A stretch of 64,000 bases of DNA from Patiria pectinifera (taxonomy: Eukaryota; Echinodermata; Asteroidea; Valvatida; Asterinidae): contig CM057147.1 in the NCBI GenBank assembly GCA_029964075.1, positions 23,829,513-23,893,512 on the forward strand. The letters run 5' to 3'. This document shows positions 27,101 through 36,100 of this stretch, piece after piece. Both the position numbers and the translations under genes were made by a program. The notes under the pieces were generated by a model, which was given only the letters and a program-made list of their open reading frames with translations, was not told the DNA's origin and did not search any database. Position 1 is the first letter of the stretch. Every line of letters starts with the position of its first letter.

Positions 27101-30100
27101 GCCAGAAAGAATAATTGCTTAGGGACTTACTATCTTTCAACCAAGTATGTTTTTTAACAATAATTGCGCCAGTTACTTTTTGGATAGCTGCAAATGATGG
27201 ACTCTGGCTTTAAAAAAAATCACAGAAATTTGTTATGTTGGACTCGCATAGAAATGACTCAATTAAAGTACCATACAATGAAAACAATGGCCACAAAAAT
27301 TAGTACTTGTAATAATAACATACATGTATTTAGGAGTTCTTCCCTATCATACTGAAACATTGCCAACATGTTACTGTTAAGAACAACAATACAAAGAAGG
27401 AAAAATATCAGAGTGCAAGCCAACATGTCGCCATCGACCGGCACCATATTTGGAAGTGTGCCTCAATCTTCCAGAATCCTCCTATTTCTCTTATTTTCAT
27501 TAGATAGGTGACCACTGCCTCAATCCCTCAAAATCCTCCAACATTCACTGTCAGTACATTGAGGCCGGTGGTATCAAAAAGCAATGCGGATGATATCTAA
27601 CTGGTACAATGTTTTTGTTTTGCTTATTACTTTTCTCTCAGTGCGTTATTGCATTGTATGAGAGTTGGGAGTGTAACTGGAACAAAAAATCCAGGAAATT
27701 TACAGTAAATAATTTACATTTGATAATTAAACAAATAATCGATGGACAGAAAATGCAAGTACATGTATGATCTCAATTCCAAGTGTTTGCATCGATACAT
27801 TTAAACAAGTATAAATTTATCTAAACACATATGAACACCCATACTGGTTTTCCATACAAACATAAAACACTGTAAACACTCCTTGAAACCGATATTTCCG
27901 TGAATGTTCTACTTTATTTTTTTGTCGTTGACACTAACTCCAAAATAATTCTCAAAATTATTTTTCAGGAATTGTAAAACATTATGTGACGAACTGCAAG
28001 TCCACATAAGGTCTAAACTCCCGCATTGTTGTGGACATCGTTTATTGTTCACAGGTCCACACAGTGACTGCAGGGCCCGTTAATACTTTTGTATTCCGTG
28101 GCCTGTTAAGATAGGGGAACTACATGTGCATGTTTTTAATGTCGGGGAGTGTGGCCTAGTGTTATAGGATTTGTGACTCATGATCAGAGGGTCAAAGGTT
28201 CAGAAGCTGCTGGCCATGCCGGTACATGTATATTGGGCAAGCCACTTGCCTCTCTTTATCCAGGAGTATAAATGGGTACCCGCATTAGCAGGGGAGTAAC
28301 CTGAAATAGAGTGACATCCCATCCAGGGGGAATAGAAATCTTCTCAGTCGTTTCATGCCACTGAAGCCAGAGATATATGCCGGCCAGATGGGCCATATTG
28401 GCCCATGACAGACCACTTTTTCTGCGTACATGTACCTAATAAAAAGAGCCAATATTTTTGCACTATATGAAATCTTCTTCCCAACAGATTGGACAGCCAA
28501 CAGCCCCAACAGCCCCCTTACACCCGAGAACTCTGGGGAGGGCTTCTCTAGTCGGGATCCAAGCCCACCTGCGTCCCCACCGCCCCGGATCCCGCCACGT
28601 CGCCGCCATGGTAACACTAACAGTCCGGATCGGTTGCCCAGCGGCGGCTCCGACACACCCCTGAGCCCCGACTTGCCCCCGCTGCATGATGCTCAGTCCA
28701 GAATCCTGGGTGAGTATTTGGACTCAGAGAAGTGATGAAAACTTTGCTTGGCTCGTTACCCCCACGCTACCCAAGGCAATGACTCCCGTCACTAACAACT
28801 TGTGAAGGAAATAAAAATGTCACAAAGGATTGTGGGTAGTTAAGTCACATGTATCCAAAAGAGACCATGCAGGGAAGAATTTTGCAAGGAAAAGTAATAC
28901 AGTGGAACGTCGCTATACCGAACACCGCTATACCGAGCAGTCGGTTATACCGAACATTTGTCTATACCGAACGCCATCCATGTGTACAAAACCAACCGAA
29001 CACTGTTGTTGAAGACCATCAACAGAAGAGCAACAAGAGGCTATTATTTCCCCAAGGCATAGAAGGGGAAAGCCACCCACCGATGTAGGAAGTAAGCTCA
29101 AAACTGTGTTATTACATAATTCAATAGTTGGCACGTGTTCAAAGTCGTCTTTCAGTAACTACCAGGGCATGCAGGATGAAGTTACGAACAATTTCTGTGG
29201 ATCCCGCGATGTTCGTTTATAGCGGCGTTCCACTGTAATCCTAAATACCATGTGCCCTGTGACGTCTGTACCAACCGGCAACCGACAGGCAACCCAAACA
29301 TTGAAGCATCTTTTTGCATGTTGTTTTGCCCACTAAACGGTTTATGTTACCACTGTTAATCCATCACATTTCAAGAGATACACAGGCAGTTCAGAAGTGG
29401 AGAGGAAGGCAGTCAGGCTGGCACTCTAATGGATTCTTTCCTCGTCTCCCACAGGGTTCGATTCCTGCCCCGGTTCACATGTGGATTGAGTTTTCAGTCC
29501 CTGCCTGATTCCGTGGGCTTTTCCCCCAAAATATTCTTCTGAGGTTTTCCTCCCACCTCTGTGATTTCTTATGTCTTCTCTCTACATTTTGTTTTTCAGG
29601 CTTCAGTGCCTAGGGCGCTTTTGAGGAATGCTTGGTTTCAGTACCAGAAATAAAATAATTAATAAAAAAAAAGAAGAGAACAGTTTGCTGAAAATTGGCA
29701 ACACGTAACCACAATATTCAATTAGTAAACAAAAATGTGACACGGTCTATATGCCGGTTTGTACCTGAAAGCAAACACCAGTGCAAATTTCTCATGTACA
29801 TGTATGGCAATCAAACAAAAAACCATGTGAATACAAGCACTACAGAAAGACGCAGGAAAAAAAACATGTCTACTCAGTATACACACATGCCCACTGTTCA
29901 CCAGCTGCATGCACACATGTGGTAACCCAGAAAGTCAGACGACCTTGGACTTGTAGGCGCACTGATGTTCAAGGTTGCCAACTCTGAGAACGACAATCTC
30001 TGCTGAACTCACACCATCCCATGGTGAAGGGATTAGAAGGTCAAGGTAAGAAATCCCTCAAGTGTTCTGTGGATAAAAAAACTTTTGTCATGAAGTTGCT

Positions 30101-33100
30101 ACTTGTCTGAACTTGAGTAGTGCCACACATGTACAGGAACACATGGTCTTGTTTTTCAATTGGGTTGTGGCAACCACAAAAGTGTTCTTCCATTTTGGAA
30201 GAAAAGTCGAGGACACTGGACAGTCCACACAGTTCTTAGTCCACACAGTCCTTAAAAACTTGTCCCTGGCCAGGATACAATGCACATGTACATGTACTCA
30301 GTGGTTTGTGAAGCTGAAATCAAAGAATGGTTTGTAACTTGATTTGTACTTGGTGATTTGTTACAATTGTATTGTCAAGCCGAAACGCTCTAAGAGTTCT
30401 TAATTTAGAAAACAAATCTCAAAAAAATTAAAATGAAAAGACAACACACTTAGCATTTGCATTGGTTTTACAGTATTAAGCTGTTTTGAAATTTGGTTGG
30501 TATACTTACCGCTGCCCATGTTTGATGCACATGCAGTTTCAAAGTCAATATTCCTTTGGCGCCATAAATATGCATGTTTATGAACGGCAGCATGTTTTAT
30601 ACAATAATAACGAAGTTTGAAAGTACAAATGTATTTGAAATTATCTTTGAAATTTTGTTTTTGGGAAAAATGAAAGTGGAAATACACTTCAGTTGGGAAT
30701 CAAATTGAAAGTATCTTGCATACACTTCAATAGGGGTACATATGAATTAGCAGCGATCCGGGGAGCCAGTGCCCCTCCCCCATATTTCACAATTTTTTTT
30801 TAGGAGGTATATTGTATATGTCTTGTCCTTTTTCCCTGTTGCTTCTGCTATCAACTGGTTATTTAATCGTTTCAAACACAGAAATGTTCACCCACATGAG
30901 GAAATGCCTGGTTGGATGTTCGGGTTTCGCCTCCATTTTAGGCACTCGGCCCCCCTAGATCCGCCACTGATTAGGAGGAAACTAATTGAACAGAAATAAC
31001 TTGTTAAAAGTACATGACATGTATGTATGAGACATACATGTAACAAGCAAATGAAATATTTATATACATTGTATATTACACTTTGTAAATTGTATATACA
31101 ATGTGTTACATTGTGTGTACATGTGTATAAACTTCACAGTACTGTACATGTACAAGCTTAGTCATAACACAAGGTTTTCATACAGTACATTCATCACATG
31201 TGCCCTTAAGCCCTTTCCTTTCATTCCCCTTCATTTCTGATTCCACCCTCGCTCATTAAAGGTGGTGTTGCCTCAGTTTGATGTGCATGGCTGCATTTTG
31301 GGGGTGGTCCCTGTGCAACCAAGTACAAAAGAAAAGTTTGCAGTTCAGTTTTCTAGAGAGACTGCTGGGTTATTCATACCATGTATTATTCACATCCTGC
31401 CTAGTGCAGTACTCGCACTGCTGTTTTTGTCAGCTGTATACAGAGCCAAAGTCAACCTGACAGGACTGTGGTGTTCCTGATCTCGGGGTTTAGGTGTCAA
31501 AGTTGAGGTGACAGATGTGGGAGGTTTTTATGCAGGAATCACAGGTGCTTTGCTTGTACGGGGTCTTTGGTGGATAATCGTTTTGTTTTTCTGAATCGCA
31601 AGTTCATATACATGTAGTAATGGGCATTTTCAGGCTCCCCAAATCTCTGTCTAACCCACCCACAGTGACCCACCCCCTCATTCCCCAACCCACCTCTGGC
31701 CCCGACCCTCCTAAAGAGTACGTAAATAAAAATGATATATTGAAATAATGCCTATATTTGAAATAGATCTAGTGCGATTTTGCTATAAAGAAGAACGTTT
31801 AGAGTTCCCTATTTTCCCAACTTAATTGAAAGTTTTCCTGAAAATTTCAAAACTTTCCTGTATTTCCTGAAATTGTTGGAAAAATAGTATTTCGTTAAGG
31901 ATATTTAAAATAATGACTCTCTTTTTTTCTCTGAAAAACAGTTTCTAAAATTTTTTTTTTTAGCATTTTCCAAAAAGTCTTGATCATAACCATGCATCCT
32001 TTGAACTTTAAAGGGAATATACAACATTTGCAAACATCGAAAAACAAAACTACCAAGTTTTTACAAAATACCTTACTAGGGTGTTGGTAAATGACAGTCT
32101 AAAGCATCCTGTAAAATTATGGCACCTGGTGTGAAGTCATTTTCAAGGAAATGGTATTTTTATATACATTTCCAAAAACCTAACTATTTTTCAACTACTG
32201 CTCCAAATTTACAATTTTTTTTTCAGTCAAAATGTTGTTTGCTATTGGTTACATGTTCATGAATGGGTGCAGGCCAGCTAGACTGGTTCCCTTACCTTAT
32301 AATTTTCCGGCATTTATAAATTGATCCATTTTATCTGTACTTGAGTCAGGGAACCAGACTACTTGAGCATTTTTGTTTTTCTTGGTTTTTCCAGCATTTT
32401 CGAACACAAAACTTCAAACAAGTCAGTGTAACAATATTTGATCTATTGTACTAACCCCTCAAATAGTTCATTTCTAAAAATTACAGCAAAAGCCAATGAT
32501 GTACATTCCCTTTAAGTCAAGATTGTGTTTTTAGTTCACAAGCCCTTCCAGTTGCACAGCAGTACTTGTAAATTATACAGAGCCTATACAGAACAGTCAC
32601 GCAAATTTATACATAACTCATAGTCCACAATGTACACTATATTTGTGAGAAAATTGGATCATGTAAGACCAACCCATGACACCCTCCTATAGTATGTGTG
32701 TTTTTTTACGTGTAGCTGAAAGGCATGAAAGGGAGGCACCTCACTGTGACTGCGTTCCATTCAGCAGTGACTGCTGAACGTGGGTCATTCCACACTAAAG
32801 GGGTACAGAAGTGTGACATGGGATTGGGAATGAAGCAGGATAATAATATCAAGTTGTTTGTCCTCTTTTTTCCTTGTACTATACATGTCCACCCCATTGT
32901 TGAGGATTGTGCTCACTGAAAATTTAAAACTTTACAGTTAGATTTTACACATGCTCGGAATGTTACATACATGTAGTAACATGGACGGAAAGTTTGTTAA
33001 TATTGATAGAACGTTATAATTACAATAAATATGTTTACCCAAACATTGTGCCTTTTCATTCTTATCCCTACATACAGCATTGTTACCTGTAAAACCAATG

Positions 33101-36100
33101 CATATTTAAGATGTCACAAGGTATTGTGTGAAGAATAGTATGTAATGTGAACATGGACATACCGTAGCTTTGTCACACGATTTCTGTCAAAGTTACGTCC
33201 GTTACATATAAACATCTTAAAGACCAAAAATTGGGTTTATTTTGGCTGTTAACAATCCAAAATGGGTTATGAATATAAATGAGATGAAATTTGGGTAGAT
33301 TCATGCACATGATAATTAATGTCCTCTCAATTAATAGTGAACATTTGGTCCATGTTACGTAATGATTTACAATGACCCCTGTAAGTTTTTAAGAACACAG
33401 ACAGTTCTGTATATTTTTGTGCGCATGATCATTAAAGCCTCAGGAATGAACAGGGAAAAACTGAACAAAATATCTCGCTTTGTTTTACCTTCCATGTCCC
33501 ACTCTCAAACCTAAAATTTGCAGTCAATTGTACCCCATTAAATACGGAAAGACCCTATATATACAGTATGTACACGCACAGTGAGATATTATTCAGCAGG
33601 AAGTGGTTTCAACCGGTTCAAACCAGTGTTGTCTGGAATATGTCAACTGCATCAAACCATCCAATCATGAAAAGTAAACTGAACGGCCAAATAATGATTT
33701 GAAAAAGAGTAAATGCATTTTTTTCTCTAGATGGATCAAATCAAAACATCAACCTGACTCAGAAGAGCCAGCCCCGTGACCGACCACCCTCTCAATGAGC
33801 ACCTATGGTTCCACGGTACGCTGTCCAGGGTGGACGCGCCAAGCTGGTCCTGCAGGGGGTAACGCAAGCCACGGCATGTTCCTGGTCAGACAGAGTGAGA
33901 CACGGCGTGGGGAGTGCGTGCTGACGTTCAACTTCCACGGCAGGCCAAAGGTGAGATATAAAAAACAGAGATCTTGAACAGCTTGAGCATTATGTGGACT
34001 GAACACTGCTCCAATAGATGAATTTCAAATTAGAATTGAAGCTGAGGCTGAAAGCGAGCTTTTTTTTTTTACACCTTCGCCTTTATCTTCCTTCTTCGGG
34101 CCGTGTCCATAAAGGTGCCCTCAGGTAGGCCTTTGTGATGAGACAGATCAGGCTGCGACTGACTTTTCAGGATCTAGCTTTGCCTGAGCTATGACCGTCG
34201 TGGAACCTGAGTGTAACCTGAGTGTAACTGCGAATGATATTAAGATGATCGGCATCAGTCGGCACTCACAAAAATGAACAGTCGCAAGAGTAGAAATATT
34301 TCACCTCCTGCGACGTGTTCCTGACAGGCGGGAATCAATCACAGTCATGTAGCCAATCAGCGTTGGCAAAACGGCTGAATGAACCGCTGGTGTGGCCGTG
34401 GAATGTCATTTGATTGTAATCAATATGCTTTATTCTTAAAGAAGTCACATGACTGTGTACGCCGTAGAATCGTCGCCGTGTCATGGGTGACATGAGCGTT
34501 TGCACTATTTTGCGCCGAGATGCTGTTTGCCCTATGAGAATCACAAAGTTTCTCTCAGTTTTGTAATCTGAGCATTTATTTTCTACTTGATGCCGACGGT
34601 TCGGTCGCGCGCAAGCAAATCGTGAGTCGACCTGAGGGCACCTTAAGGCTGCAGTGTACTCTGTCCAGACTGCTCTGTTTCTAGCTACTTGCTCGGCTTC
34701 ATTCCAAGTCCTCCAACTGTGTTCCTTTCCTTCTCGATGGTTTGCCTCCACGTCGCTCTAGGGCCACCAACTTTCCTCCTTCTCAGCGGCATCATTCTGT
34801 CTTACAAATCTGATGTTGTCATCCTCTGGGATTTGGTAGTCGCCTCCCGTAGCCCCTTCCAGCATCAGCTAGAATGTTTGAGAATCACTTGCAAAGTTTT
34901 CGTAACAAGCAGTTGAACTGGGCTGGGTTGTTGGCCCACTGCAGTTGGTTTGTTTTTCGGGGTTTTCCTTCCTTTAGCTAGTCTATGTAATAGGCAAGTG
35001 GTCTATCATATGTGAGCCGATGTATGATTAATTATGCAAGACAGAGCCTCTTGACCTCTAGATTTTGGCCAATCAGCGGGCGCTTTCTATATCGGGTCTC
35101 GTCTATAACTAAAACCTAGACACGCTGTGTGAATTGAGCAAAAGCTTGCGGTCACGCGCTCTGTAACGATATGTTACGCGATATGCCGGCAATAACAGAG
35201 CCTGCCAATCACGGTTGTGTCTAGGTTTGTAGATCCATGCACACTCAGCTGTTGTTGTATTTTTAAAAATGCATCCGAATCTACCAATCACAGTTTTAGT
35301 CCTGATTTGGGAATGAAATGACGTCAAAACCAGTAACGTCTACTCCGATTGACTGGCGCGGTGTCGCATAAATTCGCATTCCTAGATATATCAGATGTTC
35401 AACCGGAGATAGGGCTTCGTGGAGAACAGGTAATACTCAGACTACCATTTAGCCAGAGCCTTGTTAGATTAACACTGGTGATTAGTTTCAGGGTGAACCA
35501 CGTGGAGGTGAGGTTGACTTGAGTGTTCTATGGTCTACCAGCAGGCTAATACTGTACGTACTTGTCGCTTGTCACCCAATTCTGGACTAGCTGGCCCCAA
35601 CATCACTGTCTGTGATGCCATGCGCATGAACACACCTGAAAATCCTCCTCTCAGAAGGTTGTAGTAGCTGAGTCCATCACATGTCCTTCAGTCTCAAGTC
35701 CAGTCACGGGCTGTTCACATAAACTATGGCAAAGGCATTCCTTTGTGCATCTTAGCTCTCCTTCAGCTGAACTTGTGATGGAGTCGACAAAAAACTGCAC
35801 TGACGCCCATACTAATTTGAAATTGTCCATAGCAATATCATTATACTTTACAAGCATGCAACTTTTCCTCGGATCAGTTGATTTCCTCATTTTTAACTTC
35901 ACACTTATGCCATTTAAAATTGAAAAACACTATACAAAGTATTGCAAAGATTGGAGTTTCGTCGTTTTCTGTTTCTTCCAAGTTGCATGCCTGAAAAGTT
36001 AGAAAATGACCAGTGCATTAGAGAAACAGCAGGCATTTTTCAACCTTCTATTTATTCAAACAACACATCAAACAAAGTTTAATACAGTCAGTGTACTTGT

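Larger units (their letters stand above)
25813..28487 (+). other. SH2B intron 4 (2.7 kb)
   Basis: The intron contains a short MITE (26107-26243), a rearranged family-B element (26604-27209) and a SINE fragment (about 28141-28330). The phrase CAATCC(T/C)TCAAAATCCTCCA recurs at about 26071, 27518 and, in diverged form, 26432. It forms a loose dispersed repeat with unknown origin. No gene is seen. Confidence 0.7.
28710..33730 (+). other. SH2B intron 5 (5.0 kb)
   Basis: The intron contains a Tigger-like MITE (28900-29235), a SINE (29398-29672), a GGATCC-ended MITE (30751-30969) and a TTTAAAGGGAA-family element (32007-32515). TACATGTA-rich sequence lies at 31008-31150. The rest (29680-30740, 31200-32000, 32520-33700) is AT-rich with no recognisable gene. 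Confidence 0.75.

Noticed and set aside
28463..28687. Minus-strand frames over SH2B exon 5
   Set aside because: They are GC-rich shadows of the plus-strand coding exon, which has matching splice phases.
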